Below are positions 42,491 to 55,700 of a DNA stretch of 64,000 nucleotides, in pieces. The notes beneath the pieces are model-generated. The model was not told the origin of the DNA. It did no database searches and saw only the letters and a program-made list of their open reading frames with translations. Position numbers and translations under genes: made by a program. This DNA comes from Stylonectria norvegica (taxonomy: Eukaryota > Ascomycota > Sordariomycetes > Hypocreales > Nectriaceae): assembly GCA_014621405.1 (NCBI GenBank), contig JAANBC010000091.1, forward strand, positions 1 through 64,000, written 5' to 3'. Position 1 is the first letter of the stretch. The number at the start of each line of letters is the position of its first letter.

Positions 42491-43850
42491 GTTATGCCCA
42501 GCCAGAATTCCGTGGTAGAAGACGAAGGCGGAGACGCAGCGCGCACCCTTGCTTGGCTCTATGGCGACTGCGTGAGCCTTGAGGCATGCGTTTGTAGCTT
42601 GGGACTGAACGATATGCGCAGGACATGAAGCACGCCGCAAGCACGAGTCGGCGACTTTCCTCTTAAAATCACACTTTCAGTTCGAGGTGATGAGCACATC
42701 CAGGACAACACCACGAGCACAACCAGGACGGCCAGCATCGGGTTTCCAAGGTCAATCCCTCGGTAAGGCCACGGTCTCCTCCTGATAGAGCCATGAGCCT
42801 AGCGTCGCGTCACAAACAAGACGCAGCCACTTTGGTGGACAAACGAGTCTGTCTCGACTGCACCAGGCATGATCAGTGTCTCGGCGGCGACAGAGACGAG
42901 GTGAGCGGCAGCGTTGATGGTGGTCGGGCGGCCGTAATACGTGGGCATATGGGATATCAACAGCAAGAAAAGAGAAGACCAGCAAGTGAGCATCGCAAAT
43001 ATTTGGGGGGTCCGTTCCCGGCATACTACTCATATGATGCAAAGTATCTGGCTGCAAGACGTGGTATATGCCCTGACTTGGTCGGCCGATGGTAGGTAAA
43101 GGCCTACGTAAGGGGGCCCAGATAGGGGGTAGTAGTGGAGGTATGCGTATTCGTACACATATTACAGCGAGGCTTGGTGTTACCCCTGATTCGGTGATGA
43201 ATGTTGATCGTTTGGCGTGGATGTGCAATATGTTATGCCTTAATATGATCTTGCTGAGTTGCTGGAACGATGAAGAGAACAGGTTCCAAAGCTATCAATT
43301 TGTTATTGTATTGGCGGTTTGTGTTTGCTAGCAATAATGGATGGGTGGGCATTGTTGGCCGAGTGGCTCCCAAGCTGTGGGAAGGCTTCCATCCACGGAT
43401 ATCAAGAGGAAGAGTCTACTTACCCCAGCCAACTCTAACAGTTGGAGGCGACACACAGTACGCGAGGTACCTGTGTTGGATCTGTACATGTCGGGGCTCA
43501 GCTTCGGTGTTTCAGCGTGTGCTATTTTCGGTGCAAGGAGAGTCGTCCCTGCTCTCTCGGGTTCTAGGTCACACCAGTCGCCGACGCCATCTGCAACTAC
43601 CCGCGCACGAGCTCTCTCTTCGACTTGCTTCTCTCACCTCCAGCGCTCTCACGGGATCTCCCCAACGAGGCAAGACACTGACTCGTCCTGCCAGGACGTT
43701 GCCACGTGCTCTCTACTGATATCGAACTTCGGCTCGCGAACCAGGACGAACACAGGAGGCTTTTGGTCCTGGGCTCGTGGAGTCTATGTAGGCTGTGCGT
43801 GTCGTCGTGAGCCTTCCTCTAGCCTCTACGTCGTTACTACAGGCTCAACG
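42491..43850 (+). promoter_or_regulatory. Spacer: UPF2 3' end and chitin synthase promoter/leader
   Basis: No gene seen. The last 300 bases are C/T-rich, consistent with a long leader. Open frames at 43270-43967 overlap the chitin synthase start and are not supported. Confidence 0.4.
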
Positions 43851-46340
43851 ATGACTCTCCTCGACGAGTGGCCGGTCCAAGACGTGAGTCTACCCCCCGA
43901 GCAGGCTTACAGGGGTATCCCATGCTGGGTCTTGTCTCTGGTTACTAACGACACGGCTTGTTCTTGAGCGCTTCAGATCGTCTTCACCAGCATCATCGGA
44001 GTCGTCATGCTCATGGCCTGCCTCGAGTGGTTCCTCTGGCTGGCGGCTTTTGTCTACTGCCTTGTCAAGGTCTTTCAGAAGTCGGAGCACTGGTCCATCA
44101 ACCTTCTCTGCATCGTCGTCGGCACCGTCTTTGTCTTGCTTCGCCTCATTTTCCTCCCCATCATGATTGTCACGCTGCCGCTTCCCAGCGAGGTGGCCAA
44201 GCACTGGCCCCAAGAGATGGTCTCGTCCCTCCAGTGGTTTGCCTTCTGGAGCTTCGCCATTCTTCTCACCGTTCCCTGGCTGTTCTGCATCTACCAACTG
44301 GTGACGAACCAGCTCGGCCGCACTAAACGCATCAAACAGGTACTCGACGATGTCACGGCCCCCAAGGTGGTAGTGGTGATGCCCTGTTACCGCGAAGAAC
44401 CCGACGTACTCATCACTGCCGTCAACTCGGTCGTCGACTGCGACTATCCCGCCGCCTGCATCCACGTCTTCCTGTCCTTCGACGGTGAACAGGAGGACGA
44501 CTTATACCTCAACACCATCGATAAGCTTGGCGTGCCCATCACCATGGAGTCGTACCCTAAGAGTATCGATGTCATGTACCGCGCCGCCCGCGTCACCGTC
44601 TCGCGCTTTCCACACGGCGGCAAGCGACACTGCCAGAAGTCGACCTTTCGGCTGATCGACAAGGTCTACGAGCAATATCTCAAGCGAAACGACAACCTCT
44701 TCATCCTTTTCATCGACTCGGATTGCATCCTCGACAAGGTGTGTCTGCAAAACTTTGTTTACGACATGGAACTCAGTCCCGGCAATACTAGAGACATGCT
44801 GGCCATGACTGGGGTGATCACGTCGACGACCAAGAAGCACAGCGTCATCACTCTACTCCAGGACATGGAGTACATCCACGGCCAGCTGTTTGAGCGCACT
44901 GTCGAGTCGGGCTGCGGCTCCGTCACCTGCCTCCCGGGTGCCCTGACCATGTTGCGCTTTTCGGCCTTTCGAAGGATGGCCAAGTATTATTTTGCCGACA
45001 AGACGGAGCAGTGCGAGGATCTGTTCGACTTTGCCAAGTGCCATCTTGGAGAGGATCGCTGGCTGACGCACCTCTTCATGATCGGTGCCAAGTCGCGTTA
45101 TCAGATTCAGATGTGTACGTCGGCCTTTTGCAAAACTGAGGCTGTCCAAACATATCGGTCCCTGATTAAGCAGCGGCGCCGATGGTTCCTCGGCTTCATC
45201 ACCAACGAAGTATGCATGCTGACGGACTGGAGACTGTGGAAGCGGTACCCCATCCTCATCCTGGTCCGATTCCTGCAAAACACGATCCGCACGACGGCCC
45301 TCCTGTTCTTCATCATGGTGCTATCTTTGATGACAACTGTCAAGAAGGTGGACGACCTCCCCGTCGGATTCATCGCCGTCTCGCTCGGCCTCAACTGGCT
45401 CCTCATGCTGTACTTTGGCGCCAAGCTGAGGCGATTCAAGATTTGGCTGTACCCGGTCATGTTCATCTTGAACCCGTTCTACAACTGGTATTACATGGTG
45501 TACGGGATCTTCACAGCTGGACAGCGGACTTGGGGTGGGCCGCGGGCCGACGCGGCGGCGGCTGACACGCATACGACGGCTCGAGAGGCAGCGGAGCAGG
45601 CCGAGGAGCGTGGAGACGAGCTAAACGTGGTGCCGGAGACGTTCAAGCCGGCGCATGAGGCACGTATCGCGGCGTCCAAGGCCGAAGCCCCGTCGACAGG
45701 CGGCATCAAGCGGTCGAGGAGTGTAGTCCGACCTCCCGACAAGATCGACGGCAAGTTCTCAGCGCGGCGGAAGACGGCGGCAGGGCTCTATGCCCATCCC
45801 GACGAGTCGGAGGCTAGTATCGACGTCGAAGCTGGGATAGCTCTACCGGCGGCTCATAGTCATAGCGGTCGATGGAATGGCGAGTGGCGGGACTCGCTGG
45901 ACAGTACCATGTCGGATGGGACCATGGACCGGTCTATGAACATGCCGCGGCGAGTGGAGAGCTTCATGGGGGTGGAGGACCGCCGAAAGTACGAGATAGC
46001 ACAGCAAGCACAGCTGAGCAAGAGCGAGAGCGCAAGCACCATGCCCACGATTGGATCTACCGAACAAGGCCTGGAGCTATCACACGTGCCGCTCAGACAA
46101 GCAGGCTACACGCCCGTGGCAGCACGGGCATCCACGGAGAGGCAAAAGCGATACGGCAGAATCGGCGGCCGAGATGTCCTTCCTGGTTCTTCCCCGGAAG
46201 CACGAACAGGGGCCAGCGAAGAGGGAGTAAGGACGGGGCGTTTGCCGGTGCCGGTGCCGGATTTTAGATCGTTTGCGAGTCGCATTTCTCAAGGCTCGCC
46301 GAGTGGAAGGCATTTTCAGGGTGGTAACGGGGGCAGCTAA
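43851..46340 (+). CDS. Chitin synthase-like family 2 glycosyltransferase (class VI/VII type)
   Basis: Plasma-membrane enzyme that polymerises GlcNAc from UDP-GlcNAc. Exons 43851-43883 (MTLLDEWPVQD) and 43977-46340; 798 residues. Three N-terminal spans (FTSIIGVVMLMACLEWFLWL, LLCIVVGTVFVLLRLIF, FWSFAILLTVPWLFCIYQL) precede the GT2 catalytic core: VVVVMPCYREEPDVL, FLSFDGEQEDD, GGKRHCQKS, LFIDSDCILDK (DxD), VTCLPGALTMLRFSAF, LGEDRWLTHLF and the chitin-synthase signature QRRRW. Three further spans follow. About 270 C-terminal residues are disordered, Ser/Arg/Glu-rich and probably cytosolic. There is no myosin motor or chitin-synthase N domain, which excludes classes I-III and V. I cannot separate class VI from VII by eye. 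Confidence 0.86.
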
Positions 46341-47939
46341 GAAGCAGGGCATCAACATCAGGTCATGACGAGGGAGGAGATTGCAGGTCGACGAGACAAG
46401 GAATGCAATGACGAGGGAGTTTTATTCATGGGAGCAAGAACACGAGAGGGTGAGTCCGGTGAGAGACTTTCTTGGCGGTGTATAACCCTACTAGTTATGG
46501 CTCTTGTGAGCTTTGATTCATGTTTTATTTAAACCAAGAGGCGGGCACTTTGGTGGCAATATACGAAGTACGGGCAATAACTTGGGACAATTACTAGTTT
46601 CTCTCTCATTGTCTCATTGTTACATGGCAGCCTCCATTATAACGCGAGGAAGTTATCAAATTGAAGTGCCCATTGAAGTTGGAGTTGGAGTCGAAATTGG
46701 GGTTGGAGGGGATGATGCAATCAAGATCTCTCGCTTGTGGTGGGGCAGCATCCAGCTAACAGCATCTAACCGAAGGCGGTACGGTACGTGGTAGACCATG
46801 ATGGCGGGGTAATTATGCAAAAAGAGGATGTAATTAAATTGTGTTGCCCAGGAAACACATCTTTGTACGTGGTTGGAGACTGTTGTGCTCGGCTACCTAC
46901 CCGTAGGTACCTTGAGCAGAAAGCACTAACTTGAATGCCGGTTGGAACACCCCACGAAGCTGACGACGATACTGATCAAGCACAAAGAGTTCGAGTTCCA
47001 AGAGTTGAGAGCGATGCATGGATCCATCCATTGTATCCAATGTTGAGTCGAGGCGGTAAGACAAGTGCCAGTGCCAGGTGTTAATTCTACACGGTGGTAG
47101 TACACGTAAACAAGTACGAAAAGTACATGATTTCCTCGAGGCAGTATTCCTCATGTAGTCTAAGTACTTGGCACATGCCACTCTCCTGTAGCTTCTTGTT
47201 GTAGACTATTTCACCAGACACGTTGTACCATGGACGCCGGGACTGCAGGGAGTCTACGTAAACGTAATAACAACCAAAGTCTACCGTATGATTGACGTGC
47301 AATTAATGTAAGAAAAAGTGTGTGGACGTTGTTGGCAGTTTTCTTTCTCTTGGCGTTGATTGAAATGTGTGTCAATATCATGTTCTTGAGATGCGTGGGT
47401 GCCAAGCTGCCCCTCTTCCTCGCGCTTGCCTACACAGCTGGTACCGGGTACGGGTCCTACTACGTACTAGCGTTGGAAGCCCAAAGAATTTTCTAGATCT
47501 TGCTGGGTCGAGCTGGATTGACAGCGCCGAGTCCGTACAGGCACTATTTTTACAGGGGACATTGGGGAATATAGCCCTGTAATTGTTCCTGTCTGCACCT
47601 TCCAGGTCGATGTCCTTCACTGTATTCTGGCCCTCGCCCTGTGCTAATAACTGAAGTGTGAGGCATTCTGACTACCTACTACCTTTGGTTGGCAACATAA
47701 CAAGGCGGCCCTTAGTCTTACTACTACGTACTGCGTACTACTACTAATAAATTTTCCCTGCTCCGTCTCCAACCTTCAAATCTCCCATCTCCCATCCCAT
47801 CGCCCGCGCTTCCGCTTCCGCTTCACACCTCACACCTCTACGCTGCCAAAATCCCGACCATAAACGACCGGACGACCGAAACGACCGAAAACCCACCGTT
47901 TTAAGCCGTCTCTCGGGGCAACCCCCACCAGCCGAAACC
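46341..47939. other. Spacer: chitin synthase 3' end and Hsp88 promoter
   Basis: No gene seen. TACGAAGTAC/TACTACGTAC-like short palindromes recur (near 46560, 47457, 47725). GGAGTT-type degenerate repeats lie at about 46675-46710. The last 200 bases are C/T-rich. Confidence 0.45.
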
Positions 47940-50776
47940 ATGAGTGTCGTCGGTGAGTCTCCTTCTGTCTCTTTGCGCTGAATCTCTTGCCCAGCGGCTG
48001 CCGTTGCGTGGGGCGCAACGGTGGTTGTGGTTGTGGTTGCGGTTGTGCTTTGTGTGGTTGTTTGCTCGTTGGGCGCTATCCAAACGGGCCTCAACTCCAG
48101 CCTTCGTTTACCACCCCTCCTCTCGCTGGCTCTCCCTCCTTGACCCTCTCAAAGCTAACTGAGTACCTCTAGGTGTCGATTTCGGTACCCTCAAGACCGT
48201 CATTGCCGTTGCGAGGAATCGCGGCGTCGACGTTGTACGTCTTTCCCCCTCCCCCACCACATCCAGATCCAGGTCCCACAAGATTTCGACATAACCCACC
48301 ATATATCCTCCCGTCCTCACAAATGTTGGTCGACACCCATCACGCCCTTTGCTGACTCCTTATCTGTCTCTCGCAGGTCACAAATGAAGTCTCCAACCGA
48401 GCCACTCCGTATGTCCAAACGCCCCGCCTTTGCGCCTCCCCGTCGAACCCATACTGACCTTCGCGTGTCGCACAGTTCCGTCGTTGGATTCGGCCCCAAG
48501 TCCCGCTATCTCGGCGAGGCGGCCAAGACCCAGGAAATCTCCAACCTCAAGAACACCGTCAGCAGCCTAAAGCGCCTCGCCGGCCGGACCTTCAACGACC
48601 CTGATATCCAGATCGAGCAGCAGTACATCACTGCCCCCCTCGTCGATGTCAATGGCCAGGTCGGCGCCGAGGTCAACTACCTGGGCGTCAAGGAGAAGTT
48701 CTCCGCTACCCAGCTCATCGCCATGTACCTGAGCAAGATCAGGCAGACGGCCGCCACTGAGCTCAAGCTCCCCGTCTCCGACATCTGCATGAGTGTGCCC
48801 GCCTGGTTCACCGACATCCAGCGCCGTGCCCTCCTCGACGCCGCCGAGATCGCCGGTCTCAAGATCCTCCGCCTGATCAACGACAGCACCGCTGCTGCTC
48901 TCGGTTGGGGAATCACCAAGCTAGACCTCCCCGCTCCCGAGGAGGCTCCCCGACGCGTCTGCTTCATCGACATTGGACACAGCAGTTACACTTGCTCCAT
49001 CGTCGAGTTCAAGAAGGGCGAGCTGGCTGTCAAGGCCACTGCCTGGGACCGCGACTTCGGTGGCCGAGACTTCGACAAGGCCCTTGTCGACCACCTCGCC
49101 AAGGAGTTCAAGGGCAAGTACAAGATCGACATCTACTCTCACGGCCGCGCCATGGCCCGAACCATCGCCGCTGCCGAGAAGACCAAGAAGATCCTCTCCG
49201 CCAACCTGCAGGCCCCCGTCAACATCGAGTCCATCATGAACGACATCGATGCCTCCAGCATGGTCACCCGCCCCGAATTCGAGGCCATGATCGAGCCCCT
49301 CCTCCAGCGCGCCAACGGCCCCCTCGAGCAGGCCCTCGCCCAGGCCAAGCTCACCAAGGAGGACATCGACATCATCGAGGTCGTCGGCGGTGGCTCCCGA
49401 ATTCCCGCCCTCAAGGAGCGCATCCAGCAGTTCTTCGGCAAGACTCTCTCCTTCACCCTTAACGCCGACGAGGCCTTGGCCCGTGGTGCCGCCTTTAGCT
49501 GCGCCATCCTCTCCCCCGTCTTCCGAGTTCGCGACTTCTCCGTCCAGGATATCATCAGCTACCCCATCGAGTTCGGCTGGGAAAAGGCCCCCGATATCCC
49601 CGACGAGGACACCAGCCTGACTGTCTTTAACAAGGGCAACGTCATGCCCTCCACTAAGATCCTCACCTTCTACCGGAAACAGCCCTTCGATCTAGAAGCC
49701 AGGTACGCCAAGCCCGAGGAGCTCCCCGGCACCACCAACCCCTGGATTGGCCGCTTCTCCGTGAAGAACGTCAAGGCCGACGGTAAGGACGACTTCATGA
49801 TCTGCAAGCTCAAGGCCCGCGTCAATATTCACGGTGTGCTCAATGTCGAGAACGGCTACTATGTCGAGGACCAGGAGGTCGAGGAGGATGTCAAGGAAGA
49901 GGAGGGCGATAAGAAGGACCCCGATGTGAGTAGACCGCGGCCGACGGCTTCCCCAAATTGTTTACCCATGGAGTCGGCTTTTCGATCGTCCGCACTTGTC
50001 GGAGACGAAGTCGACTCACCTTCCAAGCGTCCGCGCTTTGGACGGCTAGCGGGTTCTCCCCATTCTGTCCCTTTCGTTTCGAGTCCTTCTTTTGAACCCA
50101 CTCAGGAACCCCACCAGCTAATTACCCCATCTCCAAAGGCCATGGAAACCGATAAGGATGCCCCCAAGAAGCGCAAGGTTAAGAAGCAAGTGCGGAAGGG
50201 GGATCTGCCCATCGCCACTGGCACAGCCTCCCTCGACGACTCGGGCAAGGCTGCTCTGAGCGAGAAGGAGCAGGCCATGGTCATGGAGGACAAGCTTGTC
50301 GCGGATACTGAGGAGAAGAAGAACGAGCTTGAGGCTTACATCTACGACCTCCGTGCGAAGCTCGACGAGCAGTACTCTGACCATGCTAGCGATGAGGAGA
50401 AGACTTCTATCAAGGCTAAGCTTGAGGCCACCGAGGTACGTTCATAGACGGCAATGTCGCGAAACTTGATGATTAACTGTGTGATTAGGACTGGCTGTAC
50501 GATGAGGGTGAGGACGCCAGCAAGGGTGTCTACATCGCCAAGATCGACGAGATCCGCGCCATGGCCGGCCCCATCGTCCAGCGTCACTTTGATAAAGTTG
50601 ATGCCGAGCGACGCATCGTGCTGGAGCGTGATGAGGCCGAGCGGGCTGCTAAGAAAGCCGCTGCGGAAGAGGCTCGCAAGGCTGCTGAGGCTGAGAAGGC
50701 CACCGGCGGAGCCGACCAGGAGATGAAGGATGCCGATGGTGCGCAACCGGAGGCCGACGCTGCCGACCCGCAATAA
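47940..50776 (+). CDS. HSP88: Hsp110-family chaperone Hsp88/Sse1
   Basis: Cytosolic Hsp110: nucleotide-exchange factor for Hsp70 and a holdase. Exons 47940-47952, 48173-48234, 48377-48408, 48476-49925, 50139-50435, 50489-50776; 713 residues. The ATPase domain starts VVGVDFGTLKTVIAVARNRG, with TNEVSNRATPSVVGF, DICMSVPAWFTDIQRRALLD, LRLINDSTAAALGWG, RVCFIDIGHSSYTCSIVEF and VEVVGGGSRIP-like IIEVVGGGSRIPALK. The substrate-binding part includes ILTFYRKQPFDLEARY and an acidic loop (EVEEDVKEEEGDKKDPD), then METDKDAPKKRKVKKQ and a helical lid. Tail is Ala/Glu-rich. The intron at 49926-50138 is 213 nt, divisible by three and free of stops; an alternative in-frame CAG acceptor at 50105 would add eleven residues. 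I prefer AAG at 50138 because it follows GCTAAT closely and gives the family-typical DPD-AMETDKD junction. Confidence 0.93.
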
Positions 50777-51534
50777 ATGAAGACTGAGAGGGAGCCATGA
50801 GGTTGAAGAGCGGAGGGAGATAAAACGCAGAAAGAAGAAAGAAGGGACGACGAAGATATGAGCAGCACCATAGATATGTCACGGTTGCAACGGCTTTATT
50901 GGGAGGGATCATGACGGATATGTACCCGCGTTAGACAGACCACTTCACACCTTGAGTTGTCAGGATCCATACACCCCAAGTTGGTTTTTCAGACCGATGC
51001 ATTTCCCCTTTGTTCTGCTTACCTCGCTTCGCGTATCTCCCCTTTCCGTTCTTCCCCTTGTCGTGTCGTCGCCCTGCTAGCGACCTTGTATGGGCCGTAC
51101 GTTATGGCCTGAGGAGCCTGTACATCAAACCACAGTGACACGAGGGGCAGGGGCCGAGATAGGAATAGACACGATCATATCATATTAGAGAAGAGAGGTT
51201 GTTTTGATCAAGATATATATATGGGTACGTAATAAACAATCTGCCGCTTTTGTAGTTGCCTCTACCAATTTTTAAAATCTCCCAAGCTCATCCTCACTAT
51301 TCCCCCATGTACATGATCGGCAACATACTCGGCCCTTAATGACCAGCCGCCAGCCTAGATCTCATCCTCGACCGCCCCAGCTCGCCACGATGCAGCCCAA
51401 CATCTCACTGAGTTATGACAGAAACAGAAGTGTTGTGTGTAACTCAGAGTAGAAGCAGGGGCATGTTGAGGTATCTGCGAAGAGAAGCACGCATCCAATG
51501 TGCCGCAGTCCTACCGTTGAAGCCTCCTGTCGGT
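50777..51534. other. Convergent 3' spacer between Hsp88 and eIF5B
   Basis: Contains the 3' regions of both genes. AT-rich around 51200-51280, possibly polyadenylation signals. No gene seen. Confidence 0.45.
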
Positions 51535-54500
51535 TTAGTTGATGTCGAACAGCGGCTTGAGCTTGATGATAAGCTGCCACTCCTCGTTGGAGACGTCCTT
51601 GCGGTAGAACTCCTTGAGGCAGTTGATACTGGCTCGCGAGACGAGACTGTACAGCGTGTCTTCCTCCTCGAGGTGGCGGCCGTACGTGGGCTGGTGGCTG
51701 CCCATCTCGATCTTGACGGCGACTGAGGGCTGGCCCTTTTTGCAGACGGGGATCTGCTTGTGATCTCGCTCGATACCGGTGCTGTGGGGTTCCAAAAGTC
51801 AGTACAAAAAAAGGAGTTTGAAGGAGAAGCGAAGAAGACTTACACTCTGCCGATGCTGACGATTTCCTTGAGGCCGGTGATGGGGTTGTTCTTGACGGCG
51901 GCAAGGGGGGTGTTGAGCTTCAAGGAGCCTTCGACAACGTCAACTCCAACAACAATAGGGCCGGTCTTGTTGAAGACGGCCACAGGCTTCAGGACACAAG
52001 GGAAGACGGCCAGTAGCTTGGACTCCTCCTTCTTCTTCTCCAGCATCAGTTCCGTATGCTTGGTGAAGGCATCGAAGAGATGGTAGATGATGTCTGCAGT
52101 GAAGACCTTGATGCCCTCGGCCTCGGCATACGCCATGGCCTCCTTGTCGACCTTGACGTCGAAGCAGAGCATGACGGCGTAGTCGGGAGCCTTCTCTAGC
52201 ATGACACCGCACTGCATGACATCGCGCTTGTAGACGGGGCCGATGCCGACGTTGGCAACAGGGATTTTGCAGTCCTTGAGGAAGTCGAGCAGGGCCTCGA
52301 GGGAACCGAGGGTAGAGGCCTGGACGCTAACACCACGGCCCGTCTTCTCGACTCGGTTGAGCAGGTTGGCCAGATCCTCCTGGACTTCGTCCTCGATGTC
52401 GTCCTCGTCATCGCCCGGACCGACGACCATGAGTCGGGAACCGGCAATGGCGCCTTCGAGACCGGGAGCACTGATCTTGACACCCAGAGCGGCCTTGACC
52501 TCCTTGTTGTGCACGTAGGCGGATTTCAGACGGAGCTCCTTCATAGCGGCCGGTGTGAGCAGAGCTCTGATATTCGTTTTGATGACACCTTCGGTACCAC
52601 ACAGCACGATCCGGTCGCCTTCTCTCAGAATACCGTTGGACAGAATGACATCAATGGTCATACCGAAGCCCTCGATAGCCTTGACCTCAAGGACAGTGGC
52701 CTGGACCTCGGACAGGTACATGATGGATCCAACCATGCGCTCTTGCGTCAGCTGGATAATCAGCTTCAGCATGTCGGGGATACCCTCGCCAGTGTGGGCC
52801 GAAGTCGGCACAAGCGAGACAAACTTGGCCATGGACTTGTTCTCATAGAACAACTCCGAGTTGAAACCTTGCTCGGCAAAAGCCAGCTTGGTCGCCTCCA
52901 GTCGAGTCTTGAACTCGTTGTGGACAGCCTTGTTCTGGAGGGCAAAGCTCTCCTGGAAGCCATTGTTGTCCACCTTCTTCCAGCCGTACAATCTGTCGAT
53001 CTTGTTCAGGGCCACGATGAAGGGCGTCTTTCGGTCTCGGAGCATTCGCATCGACTCGAGCGTCTGAGGCTCAAGACCGTGCATAATGTCGACGACCAGA
53101 ATAGCAATATTACAGAGGGACGAGCCACGGGATCGGAGGTTGGAGAAGGACTCGTGACCAGGGGTATCGATGACAAGCAGACCGGGGACCTTGAACTCGA
53201 AGCTGTTGTCCTGGTTGACGACAGCCGTCTTCTGCTTGATAGCATCGACGGGGAAGTAAGTGGCACCGATTTGCTGCGTGATACCACCCGCCTCGCCTTC
53301 TTGAACGTTGGTCTGTCGAATCTTGTCCAGGAGCTTGGTCTTCCCGGTATCGACGTGACCCAAGATACAGCAAATGGGCGATCGCAGGTTGTCTGCTGAT
53401 CTGGCATCCAGGGCAGCCTGATGGGCCTTCTCGCGACGAGCAGCGCCCTCTCGCTTCCGCTGAATCTCAGCTAGTCGGGCGGCTGTGGTATCCTCATCTT
53501 CAGACTCTGACTCTTCCTCTTCGGACTCACTCTCCTCGCCCGCGGCCGCCTTGGCGGCAGCATCTTCGTCAGATTCGGCATCCCAGTCCTCCTTAGTGTC
53601 CTCGTCGGAAGCCGCTGCTGCTTCCCAGTCATCTTCAATATCGCTAACCTCGGCGGCCTTGTCTGCGGCAATCTTGGCCGCGGCCTCAGCTTTCTCGCGG
53701 GCAACCTTATCTTCGGCCTCCTTCAGGGCCTGCTCAGCTTGTAGCCTAGCGCGCTCAGCGGCCTCTGCAAGTGCCTTCTCCTCATCGAGCTATAAAGGGT
53801 GAGCGACAGGAGACGAGTGGAGTGGGAGTGTTCAAATACCTTTTGCTGGTTTCGGCCTTTGCCCTTCTTCCTGCTCTCGTTGGAAGCCTTGCTCTTCTGT
53901 TCTCCATCCGCGTCTTGAGGGCCGACCTTGATGCCAGCGTCCAGCATTTGCTGCAGCTTCCTCTCATTACGGGCCTTCTCCTCCTTTTGAGCCTTGGTCA
54001 TGAACTTGCCATCCTTCTTCAGCTGTTCAATGCGCTCCTTTTCCTTTTGCTTTTTGACCAGCTTTGCCTCTTCCCGACGCTGCTCCTCCTCGGCCGTGAA
54101 GCGGTCTTCTTCCTCGGCTCGAGCCTTAGCCTCGGCCTTAAGACGAGCTTCCTCTTCTTCTCGGCGGCGAATCTCCTCCTGTTGCTTCTGGATCAGGGCC
54201 AGATGGGCTGGGAGCTTCTTCTTCTTACCCCCGGTCTCAGGGGCAGGAGCGGCGACGGGAGTAGGAGCGGCAATCTCTTTCTTTTCAGGAACGACCTCTG
54301 CGGGTTGGGCTGCCTTTACGGGAGCAGCACCCTTCTTCTTGAGGGCCTAGGACACGTCATGTTAGAGGAGGGTTGTGGTGGTATATTGTAGCGGATGCTA
54401 ACCTGTTCCTTTTTCCGCTGCTTTTCTCGCTCTTTCTTGGCCTTCTCCTTCTCGGCCTTGGTCAGGACTCGGCCACCCTCCCCGGTTTCCTCGGCAGCAT

Positions 54501-54843
54501 CGTCCTTCTTAGGGGCCTGCTTGTTCTTGCCGCCCTTACCTTTCTTCTCGGGAAGGGCAAATTCGTCCTCGATGTTGGCCTCTTCGGGCGCCTTGGCAGC
54601 CAAGTCGTCCTCGACGACAGGTTCCTCCTCTGGCTCCTCGTCGACGATGCCCTTCTTCTTGCGACGCTCCTTGTTCTTGCGCAGCATGGCCATTAGGCCA
54701 CCGCCTCCTCCGCTGGCCTCTTCATCGTCGCCGTTGGCCTCAGTGGCAGCAGCGTCGGCGGGCGCAGGCGGGGCGATGGACTCGCCCAGGTCGGCCTCCC
54801 AGTCGTCCTGAGCCTTCTTGCTTCCCTTCTTCTTGGGCGGCAT
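51535..54843 (-). CDS. FUN12: Translation initiation factor eIF5B (Fun12)
   Basis: Universally conserved IF2-type GTPase that joins ribosomal subunits at start codons. Exons 54843-54403, 54346-53840, 53789-51844 and 51781-51535; 1046 residues. The first 440 residues are a highly charged Lys/Glu-rich, coiled-coil-like region (KAEKEKAKKEREKQRKKEQ, EEQRREEAKLVKKQKEKER) typical of eukaryotic eIF5B. The GTPase domain shows GHVDTGKT (P-loop, about 460-467), GGITQQIGATYFP (switch I), DTPGHE (about 524), NKID (about 578) and SAHTGEG. Domains II-IV follow, with VGSIMYLSEVQATVLEVKAI, ANVGIGPVYKRDVM and FKHTELM-like AFTKHTELMLEKKKEES. The last exon supplies QIPVCKKGQPSVAVKIEMG and ends KLKPLFDIN. All junctions are canonical. 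Confidence 0.96.
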
Positions 54844-55700
54844 CTCGGCGGTATTGTTGACCGTGCAGTCGGTTTATGCAGGACGCAAGACAGAACAACT
54901 GTCGATCGGTCGGTGGGGTTCGGTTCTTTGTCGTCGGGGACGGCAACAGGCACGAAATGTAAGGCGGGTTTGGCGGGGCAGTGTCAGTAGGCAGCCCACT
55001 CTCTCGCGGCGTTTTTAGAGTCGTTTGAATCGTTCAACAGGGCTTCAACAGCAGCTCCGGTGGCAAATCCAGCGCATGAGAACAACGTCGGCGAGCTCGT
55101 GGGAGACACTGACAAGACATGCTCTAGCGCTCGGTTTTCTAGCCTCGGTCGGGTCAAGCAGATGCGCTGACGATGAAGAATGCTGAGTGCTCCAGTCGCT
55201 CACTGCGGGGCATCGGCCGCCGCATCGCGAACTTGCAGGGAGGGCTAGTTTATGGAAACGTGAATATTTTGTGAATTCCATATTATGTAAGCGACTTAAA
55301 TCTACAATCCCATTTGCTTCTCACCTACAACAAAGTACAACAATATACCTATCCTTGGATCTCATGAACAGCACGTACCAAGTAAAGCGGAATCAATTTT
55401 TCTATTGGTCCTGCAAATATTACATAACAAACATATTCTCGACAGCCTCATGTGCGTAGCATATGTCAAACCTTGAACAAATAACAAGGCGCCTTCCCAT
55501 CCATTGTTAGAGACCGGTTCCATCGTGGCAACTCACAACAGCAATTATGACACAGCTTTGTACAATGGCTACCTTTAATTCACCATTCTCTCATAATCTT
55601 CTGCCATGATCAAACGTCTGGAACCGACACTACCATTTGCTCACAAACTCCCTTATACCCACATATACGCGACCGATATCTATATAGTTGCTTGAACCCC
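54844..55700. other. Spacer between eIF5B promoter and the DDB1/CPSF160-like gene 3' end
   Basis: No gene seen. AT-rich at 55260-55680. Confidence 0.4.

Noticed and set aside
43341..43967. 208-residue frame before the chitin synthase
   Set aside because: Overlaps the chitin synthase first exon and intron in another frame; reads as translated pyrimidine-rich leader.
52509..53399. 296-residue plus-strand frame
   Set aside because: Antisense to the eIF5B GTPase domain; His/Leu/Val-rich shadow.
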